From positions 124,001 through 188,000 of the forward strand of contig JAPLLG010000003.1 of the NCBI GenBank assembly GCA_026387665.1: DNA of 64,000 nucleotides, in the 5' to 3' direction. Source of the stretch: Nitrospirota bacterium (GTDB lineage Bacteria; Nitrospirota; Nitrospiria; Nitrospirales; Nitrospiraceae). The position numbers and the translations under genes are program-made. A model generated the notes under the pieces. It made no database searches. It saw only the letters and a program-made list of their open reading frames with translations, and was not told the DNA's origin. Shown here piece by piece: positions 36,550 through 45,527 of this stretch (positions are counted from its first letter, which is position 1; every line of letters begins with the position of its first letter).

Positions 36550-36894
36550 ATGATGAAGAAAACGAAACGCGCAAAGCTGGAAGCGGCCGGCTGGGTTGTC
36601 GGGTCTGTGAAGGAGTTTCTCGGCTTGTCGGAAGCGGATGCGGCCCTCATCGAAATGAAGCTGGCGCTCAGCCGGAGTCTCCGGGACCGACGGAATAAAG
36701 AGGGCCTGTCGCAAGTTCAGCTGGCTGAGCGACTCCAATCCAGCCAATCCCGAGTAGCGAAAATGGAGGCCGGCGATCCGTCAGTGTCAATGGACCTCTT
36801 GGTCAGCTCCCTTTTGCTCTTGGGGGCCAGTTCCACCGACCTTGCCAACGCCATTAAGGGCGGAGAGAAGAAAACAGGCCCTCGCGCCGCCTAG
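36550..36894 (+). CDS. HigA-like XRE-family antitoxin
   Basis: A 114-residue protein with a helix-turn-helix at about residues 47-75 (LSQVQLAERLQSSQSRVAKMEAG), preceded by GWVVGSVKEFLGLSEADAALIEMK, typical of antitoxins paired with Gp49-like toxins. It probably binds the inverted repeat at 36150-36169. It is intact although its toxin is frameshifted, so it may now act as a bare regulator or as protection against related toxins. Confidence 0.8.
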   Translation: MMKKTKRAKLEAAGWVVGSVKEFLGLSEADAALIEMKLALSRSLRDRRNKEGLSQVQLAERLQSSQSRVAKMEAGDPSVSMDLLVSSLLLLGASSTDLANAIKGGEKKTGPRAA

Positions 36895-36911
36895 GGGAAT
36901 CATCCCGGGCC

Positions 36912-37130
36912 TTGTCTTTCTGGTCTTTCTGGTCTATCTCGTCTATCTGGTCTTTCCGGTCTATCTCGTCTCTCTGGTTCGCCCGGTGGGGCTTCCAGTC
37001 CGATCAACCAGATAGTGACCCTCTCCCTCCCTCGTTTCACCTTTCACCTTTTACGTCCCACGTCCCGTCCAGCCATTCTCGCCCTTCTCGCCCCTCTCGC
37101 GTTCCCAACCAGATAGACCAGAGAAACCGT
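36912..37130. repeat. TCTGGT-type hairpin repeat, copy R3 (interrupted)
   Basis: The left arm (36912-36980) has seven or so TCTGGTCTT/TCTCGTCTA-like units, then the core CCGGTGGGGCTTCCAGTCCG and ATCAACCAGATAG. A pyrimidine-rich insert with TTTCACCTTTCACCTTTTACGTCCCACG (37037-37066) separates this from a right arm CAACCAGATAGACCAGAG (37106-37123). Confidence 0.65.
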
Positions 37131-37136
37131 CAGGTG

Positions 37137-37451
37137 TCAGGCGACGGCTTTCAGGCCGCGCTCCTGTACCAGGTGGAGCAACTTGAGGGCGGTGCCCGTA
37201 GGCCGTTTCTGGCCGATCTCCCATTTCTGCACCGTCGACAGGCTCGTGTTCAGCAGCGCGGCAAAGACCGCCTGGCTGACCCGCGAGGCTTCACGGATCT
37301 GCTTGATTTGCGCTGGCGCCAGCGGAGCGATGGGGGGTAGGCAGAGGTGGTCGAATTCTCGTAGCGTGACCTGATCCATCACACCGGCCTTGTGCAATCC
37401 CTTGGCCGTGCCGTGAACGGCGTCAAGAATGGCTGATTTAGTTTTTCGCAT
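37137..37451 (-). CDS. XRE-family antitoxin (HigA/NadS-like)
   Basis: A 104-residue antitoxin: LAPAQIKQIREASRVSQAVFAALLN followed by the recognition helix STVQKWEIGQKRPTG near residues 60-90. It overlaps the end of the toxin gene at 37438 by 14 bp, so the toxin is translated first (reverse order). It probably represses the promoter at 37839-37867 through the ATAGCACT-A-AGTGCTAT operator. Confidence 0.82.
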   Translation of the reverse strand: MRKTKSAILDAVHGTAKGLHKAGVMDQVTLREFDHLCLPPIAPLAPAQIKQIREASRVSQAVFAALLNTSLSTVQKWEIGQKRPTGTALKLLHLVQERGLKAVA

Positions 37452-37818
37452 CGCAATCTACCTCCATCAATTCCCCGGCGTCTTGTGCCTGGCCGAGTGC
37501 CGATACCGTCAATGCCAGTAGGTGAGCGGACAGTTTCTTCAACGCCTCTTCTTCATCCTTGTCGATGTTGCTGCGCTCGTTCTTTGGGAAACCGTACACG
37601 AACACCCAGCGGGTTCCTTTGTTGGTGGCGACCAACGTACGAAAGCCGCCCCGCTTTCCCTGTCCAGATCGCGCAATCCGTTTCTTCAGCAGCCCGCCAC
37701 CGAGATCTGCATCATACAGCCCTGCCGCCATCTCGCGCACGGCGGCACAGAGACTGGCCGTGGTCAGTCCTTCTTTGCGCGCCCAGCGATCGAACCATCG
37801 TGTTTTATATACCGCCAT
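37438..37818 (-). CDS. RelE/HigB-2-like toxin
   Basis: A 126-residue RelE-superfamily protein: YKTRWFDRWARKEGLT, LGGGLLKKRIARSGQGKRGGFRTLVAT (the basic Arg/Lys stretch of RelE-type mRNA interferases) and WVFVYGFPKNERSNIDKDEEEALKKLS. ATG 37818 follows the promoter; the frame also opens 10 codons earlier but that would lie at the -10. It probably cleaves mRNA at the ribosome; this is family knowledge, not shown here. Confidence 0.82.
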   Translation of the reverse strand: MAVYKTRWFDRWARKEGLTTASLCAAVREMAAGLYDADLGGGLLKKRIARSGQGKRGGFRTLVATNKGTRWVFVYGFPKNERSNIDKDEEEALKKLSAHLLALTVSALGQAQDAGELMEVDCDAKN

Positions 37819-37838
37819 ACGATAGCCCCACGATTCAC

Positions 37839-37867
37839 TGTATAGCACTAAGTGCTATGAATGGCAA
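37839..37867 (-). promoter_or_regulatory. Promoter and operator of the RelE-like TA locus
   Basis: On the minus strand TTGCCA (37867-37862), 17-bp spacer, TATACA (37844-37839). The inverted repeat ATAGCACT-A-AGTGCTAT (37842-37858) covers the spacer and -10. Confidence 0.75.
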
Positions 37868-37903
37868 GCCAGGTCTACGGCTCGCAGCAGGAGGCAAGGA
37901 GAT

Positions 37904-37923
37904 GGGATGGGATGGGATGGGGG
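37904..37923 (+). repeat. GGGAT microsatellite / G-quadruplex motif
   Basis: GGGATGGGATGGGATGGGGG: four G-tracts with 2-nt loops, about 40 bp upstream of the RelE-like TA promoter. Confidence 0.7.
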
Positions 37924-37954
37924 ATGATAATCTTCTGTGCTCGCGCACGGGCTT

Positions 37955-38075
37955 GCCTGTCTGGTCTATCTAGTTCTTCTGGTGAGGTTTTCGGTCCGGC
38001 CACCAGACAGACCAAATGAATCAGACAAACCAGAAAGACCCCCTTCACCCCGTTTCACCTTTCACGTTTCACGTC
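37955..38075. repeat. TCTGGT-type hairpin repeat, copy R4, with TTTCAC module
   Basis: Left arm GTCTGGTCTATCTAGTTCTTC, core TCTGGTGAGGTTTTCGGTCC then GGCCACCAGA, right arm CAGACAGACCAAATGAATCAG and CAAACCAGAAAG. A TTTCACCTTTCACGTTTCACG module follows (38049-38075), as in R3 and (reversed) R6. The rest of 37819-38364 holds the TA operator, the G-rich run and the 38244 repeat; no gene is supported there. Confidence 0.7.
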
Positions 38076-38243
38076 CCAAAGGGGAGGGGCAGGGATGCCT
38101 TCGAGCTTCGCTTCCAGACCTTCCGTCGCGATCCGCTCGGGCGTCGCTGGGCGGAAGCCTTCTGGAATTCCCGCAGCCAGGGTCTGGCGACCCTGCGCCT
38201 TAGTCAGTTCCAGCTTTCCTTCCCAGCTCAACCCGGCGAATTT

Positions 38244-38329
38244 TTCGCTCCTCCGGTCACGTCCGCGAGCCCTAAAGGCATCCCTACGGAGAGGCGTGAT
38301 TTATTACGAGGAAAGGGGTATTCTGCGGC
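38244..38329 (+). repeat. ~85-bp direct repeat, copy 1
   Basis: It begins TCGCTCCTCCGGTCACGTCC and ends GGAAAGGGGTATTCTGCG. It matches 39309-39391 (just before hsdR) with few differences. Confidence 0.8.
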
Positions 38330-38364
38330 GGTTATTCGACGCGAACATATGAGCTGAATCCATC

Positions 38365-38634
38365 ATGTTGCCTGATCCTCATTTTCCAACCTCGCCGTAT
38401 GTGCCGCTCATTCCAGAGCAACGATGGCTTCCAGCTGACGAAGCCCTTCGAAGCATAGCCTACGAAAAGCTGCTTCCGACGCTTAGGGCAAAGGTGCGGC
38501 AAGAAATCTTCCCATGGCGAGCCGAACAACCTGTCCTGAAAAGCATCAGCCGAACGATGTTGCCGTGCTGGCTGTCAGTTTTACCGGATACAAACGCTGA
38601 CCATGATGACCTTTCGCAATCATCGCCTTCGTGA
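38365..38634 (+). pseudogene. N-terminal remnant of a type III-like restriction helicase
   Basis: An 89-codon frame. The first 55 residues (FPTSPYVPLIPEQRWLPADEALRSIAYEKLLPTLRAKVRQE) resemble the N-terminus of BPTD_3080-type/type III restriction proteins (ayEKLLPpLv.kVR..v). After about residue 70 the similarity ends abruptly, and the frame runs into the Fic remnant. Full proteins exceed 900 residues, so this is a fragment. Confidence 0.45.
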
Positions 38635-39139
38635 CTTCGCTGTGCCGATGGGCACGAATTGGCTGCTCAACGACCTTGCCGAAGCCAAGGGCAAGCAGGT
38701 TACGCTGCTAGCGCTCTATCAGCACGGCTATGAAGTAGGCCGGTACATCAGCCTGGAGCGGCTCATCGAAGAAGGGAAGGATGACTACTACCACGTTCTC
38801 CAGCAAAGTTCCCAACGCTGGCACGAGGGCAAGCATGAGTTCCTGCCTTGGCTCAATTATTTTCTCGCAATCGCCCGCCGCGCCTATGGCGAATTCGAAC
38901 GGCGCGCCGGTGAGGTCAAAGCCCCGCGTGGGGCAAAGGCCGGGTTGGTACTGGCGGCGATCCGCCAGCAATCCGGCGAGTTCCGTCTCACCGACATCGA
39001 GCAGGCCTGTCCCGGTGTGGGCCGCGAATGGATTCGTTCCTTGCTCTCAGATTTGAAAGCGGCAGGCGACGCGACCTGTCAGGGTAAAGGTCCAGCGGCG
39101 CGGTGGCGTTATCTGGGGAGTAAGGGTAGTAACTCGTGA
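38603..39139 (+). pseudogene. C-terminal remnant of a Fic-family protein
   Basis: A 178-codon frame. From about residue 38 it matches the C-terminal part of Fic proteins (ALYQHGYEVGRYISLERLIEE, QQSSQRWHEGKHEFLPWLNYFLA, and a winged-helix-like tail EFRLTDIEQACPGVGREWIRSLLSDLK). The catalytic HxFx(D/E)GNGR motif is absent; the codons that should hold it read unrelated sequence. It therefore cannot AMPylate. Confidence 0.6.
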
Positions 39140-39275
39140 GAAAGGGTAGTAATGAGGGTAGTAACTCGATCAGGTCATCACCGAATAAACCGGGCCATGC
39201 AGTAGGAAACAACGCGTATGGCACGTCAACACGACGCCGAAAAGCGCGACCTTATTAAGCCACAGAAACGGAAAA

Positions 39276-39300
39276 GACCAGACCAACCAGATAGACCAGC
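39276..39300 (-). repeat. TCTGGT-type repeat, copy R5 (arm only)
   Basis: GACCAGACCAACCAGATAGAC is a single right arm without core. Confidence 0.4.
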
Positions 39301-39308
39301 CCAGCGCC

Positions 39309-39391
39309 TCGCTCCTCCGGTCACGTCCGCGAAAGCCAAAGGTGTCCCTACGGAGAAGCGTGATTTATTGCAGGGAAAGGGGTATTCTGCG
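39309..39391 (+). repeat. ~85-bp direct repeat, copy 2, upstream of hsdR
   Basis: It is a near-identical copy of 38244-38329. Its end carries TATTCT (39383-39388) seven bases before the hsdR ATG, which could be a -10 for a leaderless transcript, but the -35 is weak. Confidence 0.75.
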
Positions 39392-39395
39392 CTCC

Positions 39396-42200
39396 ATGCC
39401 GACTCCCGAAGATCAAGCGCGTGAACACATCGACCAGGCACTTGAACAGGCTGGATGGAGAGTCCAGGACTATAAGAGCGCCAATCTTCATGCCGGGAGG
39501 GGCGTGGTCCTCAGAAATTTTCCCCTCGTGAGCGGGCACGGCTTCGCGGATTATCTCCTCTATGTGGACGGTAAGGCAGCCGGCATCATCGAAGCCAAGA
39601 AAGAAGGCGTGACACTCATTGGCGTGGAAGTTCAGGCCGAGAAGTACAGCAAGGGTCTCCCCGCGGACTTGCCTGCCCATATCAGACCATTGCCATTTCT
39701 GTATCAGAGCACCGGCGTGGAAACGCGATTCACGAACGGCCTCGATCCTCAACCTCGCAGCCGCCCGGTGTTCAGCTTCCACCGACCCGAGACGCTGGCC
39801 GCTTTGATTCCGCAGCCAGGCGAAGCCCCAAAGGATCTTCACGGCGCATCCCTAGCTGCTGAAACGGCGACCACCTTCCGCGCTCGTCTGAGAACCCTGC
39901 CACCCTTGAGCACCGCCGGCCTCTGGCCCGCGCAAATCACCGCCATCAATAATCTCGAAAAGTCGCTGGCTCAGGATCGTCCTCGCGCCTTGATCCAAAT
40001 GGCCACCGGCAGCGGCAAGACCTTCACCGCTATTAACTTCATCTACCGACTCATCAAGTTCGGCGGCGCGCGCCGCGTGCTCTTCCTCGTCGATCGCGGC
40101 AACCTCGGCGACCAGACGCTCAAGGAATTCCAGCAGTACGTCTCGCCCTACAACAACTTCAAGTTCACCGAAGAGTTCATTGTCCAGCGGCTGGCGGGCA
40201 ATACCCTCGATACCACCGCGCGCGTCTGCATCAGCACCATCCAGCGCATGTATTCGATGCTGAAGGGGCGGGAGCTGTCGGACGAGGACGAAGAAGCCTC
40301 CGTCTCCGGCCTCGAACGGCTCTTCAAACAGCCAGAGCCCATTGACTACAATCCGGCCATTCCGATTGAAACCTTCGACATCATCGTCACCGACGAATGC
40401 CACCGGTCCATCTACAACCTCTGGGCGCAGGTGCTGGAATACTTCGATGCTCACCTCATCGGCCTCACCGCCACGCCCAACAAGCAGACCTTCGGCTTCT
40501 TCAATCAGAACCTCGTCATGGAATACAACCACGAGCAGGCCGTAGCCGACGGCGTCAACGTCAACTACGACGTGTACCGCATCCGCACCGCCATCACGCG
40601 GGCGGGCTCGACGGTCGATGCCGGATACAGCGTGCAGGTGATGAATCGGGAAACGCGCGCAAAACGTTGGGAGCGGCTTGACGACGAATTCGCCTACGAT
40701 CCCGACCAGCTCGACCGCGACGTGGTCGCCCCGGACCAGATCCGCACCATCGTCAAAGCCTTCAAGGACAAACTCTTCACCGAGATATTTCCCGGCCGCA
40801 CCGAGGTGCCCAAGACCCTCATCTTCGCCAAGGACGACGCCCACGCGGAGAACATCGTCGAAATCCTCCGCGAGGAGTTCGGCAAGGGCAACGAGTTCGC
40901 CCAGAAGATCACCTATCGCACCACCGGGGTGACTCCCAAGGAGCTCATCAAGGCCTTTCGCAACAGCTACCATCCCCGCATCGCCGTCACGGTAGACATG
41001 ATCGCCACCGGCTCCGACATCAAGCCCGTCGAGATCGTCGTCTTCATGCGCGCGGTCAAATCCCGCACCTTCTTCGAGCAGATGAAGGGCCGGGGCGTCC
41101 GCGTCATCAAGCCGGACGATCTCAAAGCTGTCACGCCCGACGCCACAGCCAAGGATCACTTTGTCATTGTCGATGCCGTCGGTGTCTGCGAACAAGACAA
41201 GACCGACGCCAGGCCGATGGAGAAAAAGCCTAGCGTCGCATTTGAAAAGCTGCTCCAAGCCGTAGCATTGGGGAATACGGAAGAAGACGTGCTCACCAGC
41301 ATCGCCGGACGACTCGCCCGCATGGAGCACCGCATCACGAAGGAAGATGAGCAGGCCATCAGCAAAGCCAGCGGCGGCCTCTCGCTCAAAGACCTCAGCC
41401 GGAGTCTCGTGGAAGCGGTCAATCCTGATCGGCAGGAAGAACGGGCAACGCAGCAATTTGGCACAAGTAAACCGACTGAGCAGCAGATTCAGCAGGTGGC
41501 CAGCGCATTGATTCAAGAAGCGGCCAAGCCGTTTCACGATCCAAAATTCCGCGAACTTCTGATCGAGATCAAAAAGAAGAACGAACTCACCATCGACCAT
41601 GTGAGTCAGGACCAAGTCATCGAAGCAGGCTTCAGCGCCGACGCGTTAGCGCGCGCCCGCACCATCGTACAGTCGTTCGAACAATTCATCACACAGCACA
41701 AAGACGAGATTACCGCCCTGCAAGTTCTCTACAGCAAGCCCTACAAGCAGCGGCTCAAGTTCGAAGACATCAAGGATCTCGCCACCGCCATCGAAAAACC
41801 GCCCTATCTCTGGAATGAATCCCAACTCTGGCAGGCCTACGCCGCATTGGAGAAGTCGAAGGTCAAAGGCGCGAGCGGGAAGCGCATCCTGACGGACTTG
41901 GTTTCCCTCGTCCGCTTCGCCACACACCAGGATAACGAGCTGGTGCCATTTCCCGAGAAGGTCAATGCCAACTTCAAGGCTTGGTTAGGGGAGCAGGAGA
42001 AAAGAAGGAAGTTCACCGACGAGCAGCGCCACTGGCTGGAGATGATCCGCGACCATGTCGCCGCGAATCTTGTGGTTGAGCCAGACGATTTCGAGTATGC
42101 GCCCTTCGCGCAAGAAGGCGGGCTTGGGAAGGTACACCAGGTCTTTGGTGGCGAATTGAACAAACTTATTGAAGAGCTGAACGGAGCGTTAGCCGCGTGA
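39396..42200 (+). CDS. hsdR: Type I restriction endonuclease subunit R
   Basis: A 934-residue HsdR. N-terminal nuclease region with the PD-(D/E)xK-type GFADYLLYVDGKAAGIIEAKKEG; then SF2 translocase motor: Walker A ATGSGKTFTA, VLFLVDRGNLGDQ, DEAD-box variant VTDECHRSIYN, GLTATPNKQTFGFF, and motif VI-like QMKGRGVR. A long C-terminal helical region binds the MTase core. ATG 39396 is chosen; an in-frame GTG at 39342 lies in the direct repeat. Together with hsdS and hsdM it makes the complete R2M2S complex. Confidence 0.94.
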   Translation: MPTPEDQAREHIDQALEQAGWRVQDYKSANLHAGRGVVLRNFPLVSGHGFADYLLYVDGKAAGIIEAKKEGVTLIGVEVQAEKYSKGLPADLPAHIRPLPFLYQSTGVETRFTNGLDPQPRSRPVFSFHRPETLAALIPQPGEAPKDLHGASLAAETATTFRARLRTLPPLSTAGLWPAQITAINNLEKSLAQDRPRALIQMATGSGKTFTAINFIYRLIKFGGARRVLFLVDRGNLGDQTLKEFQQYVSPYNNFKFTEEFIVQRLAGNTLDTTARVCISTIQRMYSMLKGRELSDEDEEASVSGLERLFKQPEPIDYNPAIPIETFDIIVTDECHRSIYNLWAQVLEYFDAHLIGLTATPNKQTFGFFNQNLVMEYNHEQAVADGVNVNYDVYRIRTAITRAGSTVDAGYSVQVMNRETRAKRWERLDDEFAYDPDQLDRDVVAPDQIRTIVKAFKDKLFTEIFPGRTEVPKTLIFAKDDAHAENIVEILREEFGKGNEFAQKITYRTTGVTPKELIKAFRNSYHPRIAVTVDMIATGSDIKPVEIVVFMRAVKSRTFFEQMKGRGVRVIKPDDLKAVTPDATAKDHFVIVDAVGVCEQDKTDARPMEKKPSVAFEKLLQAVALGNTEEDVLTSIAGRLARMEHRITKEDEQAISKASGGLSLKDLSRSLVEAVNPDRQEERATQQFGTSKPTEQQIQQVASALIQEAAKPFHDPKFRELLIEIKKKNELTIDHVSQDQVIEAGFSADALARARTIVQSFEQFITQHKDEITALQVLYSKPYKQRLKFEDIKDLATAIEKPPYLWNESQLWQAYAALEKSKVKGASGKRILTDLVSLVRFATHQDNELVPFPEKVNANFKAWLGEQEKRRKFTDEQRHWLEMIRDHVAANLVVEPDDFEYAPFAQEGGLGKVHQVFGGELNKLIEELNGALAA

Positions 42201-43537
42201 GCGACCGAGAGCAACTAGGCGGCCCGCAGGGATGGAAACGGACAACATTGGGGGACGCACTGCCTATTCATTATGGCAAGGCTCGCAATGACAGGCACGG
42301 AACAGTGCGAGTCAATACACCAGTCTATGGTTCAAGTGGAAGAATCGACACTTTCAATCGGGCGTTAACTAGCGGGCCGAGTCTAATAATAGGTCGCAAA
42401 GGAAATGTAGGAGCGGCGTATTACTCTCCTGAACCATGTTGGCCAATTGACACGGTTTACTTTACCGAGGCCTCCGAAGAAGAGGATCTCCGCTTTTTTA
42501 AGTACCTCCTCGATCATCTCCAACTTGTAAGGAAGGATCGCTCTACAGCGGTGCCGGGATTAAGTCGAGACGACTACAATGCGACGGAGGTCCTTGTACC
42601 AGAGCTTGACCAACAACGTCTCGTCGTCGCGGAGATCGAAAAGCAGTTCTCTCGCCTCGACGAAGCTGTGGCCAACCTCAAGCGCGTCAAAGCCAACCTC
42701 AAACGCTACAAAGCTGCCGTCCTCAAAGCCGCCGTCGAAGGCAAACTCACCGAAGACTGGCGCAGGCAACATCCGGACGTGGAACCAGCCAGCAAACTCC
42801 TCGAACGCATCCTCGCCGAACGTCGCAAGAAGTGGAATGGCAGAGGGAAATACAAAGAGCCGACCGCGCCGAACACATCCGATTTGCCTGAACTTCCAGA
42901 TCTGTGGGGTTGGGCAACAATGCCACAACTAGGTGAACTGAACCGCGGCAAATCTAAACACCGGCCCCGAAACGATCTCAAACTATTTGGAGGTCCGTAT
43001 CCCTTTATTCAGACCGGCGATGTAAGACGCTCTGGCGGGTTTGTTCGTTCTCACAGTCAGACTTATAACGAGTCAGGCTTAGCGCAAAGCCGTCTGTGGC
43101 CAGCAGGAACCCTGTGTATTACAATCGCGGCCAATATTGCGGAGACAGGTATTCTGACTTACTCGGCATGCTTTCCAGATAGCGTAGTGGGTTTTGTTTT
43201 CGATAGCGTCCCTGTGACCGTCCGGTTTATCGATTTGTTCTTTCGGACCGAGAGAGAGGAAATCGCAAGATTTGCCCCAGCGACAGCGCAGAAGAATATC
43301 AATCTTGAAATCCTTTCTGCAGTCGCCATTCCGATTCCTCCATTTGAAGAGCAAAATGAAATCGTTGCTGAAGTCGAGCGCCGTCTCTCCGTTATCGAGG
43401 CACTCGAAGCTGCCGTCCAGGCCAACCTCACCCGTTCCGACCGCCTGCGGCAGTCGGTGCTGAGAGTGGCATTTTTCGGAAAGATGACACTGGAGAGTAA
43501 TAGGGCGGTAGAAAAGGAACGTCACTCAAGGACCTGA
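42197..43537 (+). CDS. hsdS: Type I restriction-modification specificity subunit S
   Basis: A 446-residue HsdS with a GTG start overlapping the hsdR stop (GTGA). Two target-recognition domains: TRD1 (about 10-150, with GWKRTTLGDAL and IIGRKGNVGAAYY) and TRD2 (about 235-385, LWGWATMPQLGELNRG, TLCITIAANIAETGIL). Each is followed by a conserved coiled-coil (EIEKQFSRLDEAVANLKRVKANLKRYKAAVLKAAVEGKL and EVERRLSVIEALEAAVQANLTRSDRLRQSVL). TRD2 is more AT-rich than the rest, as usual for swapped TRDs. The recognition site is unknown. Confidence 0.92.
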   Translation: MSDREQLGGPQGWKRTTLGDALPIHYGKARNDRHGTVRVNTPVYGSSGRIDTFNRALTSGPSLIIGRKGNVGAAYYSPEPCWPIDTVYFTEASEEEDLRFFKYLLDHLQLVRKDRSTAVPGLSRDDYNATEVLVPELDQQRLVVAEIEKQFSRLDEAVANLKRVKANLKRYKAAVLKAAVEGKLTEDWRRQHPDVEPASKLLERILAERRKKWNGRGKYKEPTAPNTSDLPELPDLWGWATMPQLGELNRGKSKHRPRNDLKLFGGPYPFIQTGDVRRSGGFVRSHSQTYNESGLAQSRLWPAGTLCITIAANIAETGILTYSACFPDSVVGFVFDSVPVTVRFIDLFFRTEREEIARFAPATAQKNINLEILSAVAIPIPPFEEQNEIVAEVERRLSVIEALEAAVQANLTRSDRLRQSVLRVAFFGKMTLESNRAVEKERHSRT

Positions 43538-43539
43538 CT

Positions 43540-45510
43540 ATGACAACTCTTAAGGCCTTCGTTGGCCACAGCTTCACAGCAGATGACGAAGCTGTGGTTC
43601 GCACATTCCTCAAGTACTTTGACCAGGTTGAAGAGCTAAACATCGGCTTCTCCTGGGAGCATGCTGAATCAGCTGAAGCAAAAGAGCTGGCTGAAAAAGT
43701 GCTGAAGTTGATGGAAGGTAAGAATTTGTTTATTGGGATCTGCACAAAAAAGGAAGCAACTATCCTTCTAGGCAATCTCTCCAGGGCGAAATTAAACAAG
43801 TCAATTTTAAAAGGCAGAGAGGGCGATTTTCTGTGGAAAACTTCTGATTGGATCATACAAGAAATAGGTCTAGCGGTTGGAAAGGGTATGGACCTTATAC
43901 TCCTTGTGGAGACAGGGATACGGCAGCCGGGAGGGCTACAGGGGAATAAGGAGTACGTCTCTTTTGACCGTCAGGCTCCTGAGAAGTCCTTCGGCAAGAT
44001 TTTAGAAATGATTCAGTCTCTTATTCCTAAGGCCAAGAGTTTAGCTGCTGAAGGTTCAGGGACACGCGCGGCATCAGCCGAAAAAGTTGAGACCGAAGAA
44101 AAGAATAGTGAGGATTGGTGGAAACCCAAGGCTGATTGGAAGAGGGAAGACTTCGAGGTTGTATGGGAGCACATGATCGCCACGGAGAACAAGGACGGCG
44201 CAGACGAGATTAGCCATGCTTACCTGGCGACACAGGAAGGGCAATCCTCACAGAATCGAGATAGCTGGGAGGCCCATCAGGAATATTATCGTCTGGAATT
44301 CGGTAAGGGCGGTAACCTGACAAATTTAGATGAAATGGCAAGAGTCCACCCTGAGAACTCAGATGTCCAGGAGTATCAAGCAAAGGGCTACCAGAAGTAT
44401 GGAGAGCAAGAAAAAGCAGCGCAGCTTTTCGAAGCTGCGGCAAAGAAGGCAGGAAATCCAAAGCAACAGCTAGCGCGATATGGTGATGCAGCACTAGCTT
44501 ACGCGCGAGCAGGCCAGAAGGCAGCCTCGAAACGTGTACTCGAAATAATGAAGGAAATTGCGCCACAAATAGAGAAGGGGATAGAACGGCTCATTAGGGC
44601 TTTGCGTGATATAGCAGAAGCCGAAAAGGATAAAGACTGTTTTTTTGGCCTGACAGAAACGCTGCTCGATATATGCCCTGGTGACATAGACGCGAGGTTT
44701 TCTTTGGCCTTCAAGTATTCTGAAGAAGGGCAGGCGGAACTTTCTCTTTATCATTACATGAAAATTCCATATCAACAGAGGGAAGCGGCAACGTGGAATA
44801 ATCTTGGAGTTCAGTTCGCTCACTTTAATCTGGAAAGTAAGTCCGTCAGGGCTTACCGAACAGCTGAAAAGCTTGGGGAAACTTTGGCTATGAGTAATCT
44901 TGCTCAGAAGCTAATTGGCGCTGGGTTCCTGGAAGAGGCAGAGGACATTTGCAATCGGGCTACTAAGATAGAGAACTACCACAAGAATGTGGGATACGCG
45001 ATTACGCGAATTAAAGAAACCCCAGAGGGGGAAGAAAAGAAAGAAGCTGACGTCATCAAATCAATCACTCCCGTCAGCGAGTTCTACAAGCACTATGGCC
45101 GCGCAATCACTGCGAGTCAGATCGCTGAATGTGGAGGCAAATGGAAAGGACCCGATTGTGAATTAACGATAACCGTAAAAGGCAGTACTTTCCTTGCGGT
45201 AGGCAGTTACGAACAATCGGTCTCATCTTCTTTGGCGCTATTGCTTATAACTCCCCCATTATCATCAGCAAAGACGATTCGTTACTTAGTAAGGTATGAG
45301 GGAACAGTTGTTGGTCGTGCCGTAAAGGCCGTAGTCACTCGAAAGAAGGAAGGGGCGACTGATGCCCCAACAGGTCTCATTGGGTTCGGGTTTGCAGACG
45401 AGGGGAAAGATGTCTTACTGATTATGGCGGAATCGCATAGAGAAATGCGCTCCTGCGAAAAGAGTGCCGCAAAGGATAAGCAGCTCTTTACGTTGAATCG
45501 CATTGACTAG
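43540..45510 (+). CDS. TIR-like / TPR-repeat protein embedded in the RM locus (candidate defence effector)
   Basis: A 656-residue protein. Residues 1 to about 165 look like a TIR-type fold: first strand LKAFVGHSFTADDEAVV, NLFIGICTKKE, then SDWIIQEIGLAVGKGMDLILLVE, where Glu108 fits the position of the NADase Glu. A charged linker follows. Residues 270-480 are helix pairs like TPR/alpha-solenoid (YQKYGEQEKAAQLFEAAAKKAG; WNNLGVQFAHFNLESKSVRAYRTAEKLG). The last 140 residues look beta-rich and are unknown. It lies 2 bp after hsdS with AAGGA upstream. Its DNA is clearly more AT-rich than hsdR/hsdM, which suggests transfer. The TIR call is by pattern and not proven. Confidence 0.65.
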   Translation: MTTLKAFVGHSFTADDEAVVRTFLKYFDQVEELNIGFSWEHAESAEAKELAEKVLKLMEGKNLFIGICTKKEATILLGNLSRAKLNKSILKGREGDFLWKTSDWIIQEIGLAVGKGMDLILLVETGIRQPGGLQGNKEYVSFDRQAPEKSFGKILEMIQSLIPKAKSLAAEGSGTRAASAEKVETEEKNSEDWWKPKADWKREDFEVVWEHMIATENKDGADEISHAYLATQEGQSSQNRDSWEAHQEYYRLEFGKGGNLTNLDEMARVHPENSDVQEYQAKGYQKYGEQEKAAQLFEAAAKKAGNPKQQLARYGDAALAYARAGQKAASKRVLEIMKEIAPQIEKGIERLIRALRDIAEAEKDKDCFFGLTETLLDICPGDIDARFSLAFKYSEEGQAELSLYHYMKIPYQQREAATWNNLGVQFAHFNLESKSVRAYRTAEKLGETLAMSNLAQKLIGAGFLEEAEDICNRATKIENYHKNVGYAITRIKETPEGEEKKEADVIKSITPVSEFYKHYGRAITASQIAECGGKWKGPDCELTITVKGSTFLAVGSYEQSVSSSLALLLITPPLSSAKTIRYLVRYEGTVVGRAVKAVVTRKKEGATDAPTGLIGFGFADEGKDVLLIMAESHREMRSCEKSAAKDKQLFTLNRID

Positions 45511-45527
45511 AACAAAGCCTTGATAAG

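Noticed and set aside
38016-38357. 113-codon frame over R4 and the 38244 repeat
   Set aside because: It is made of repeat sequence and shows no family resemblance or ribosome site.
39852-41615. A 587-codon frame antisense to hsdR
   Set aside because: It is fully overlapped by the well-supported hsdR, is unlike any known family, and arises from GC-biased codon use in hsdR.
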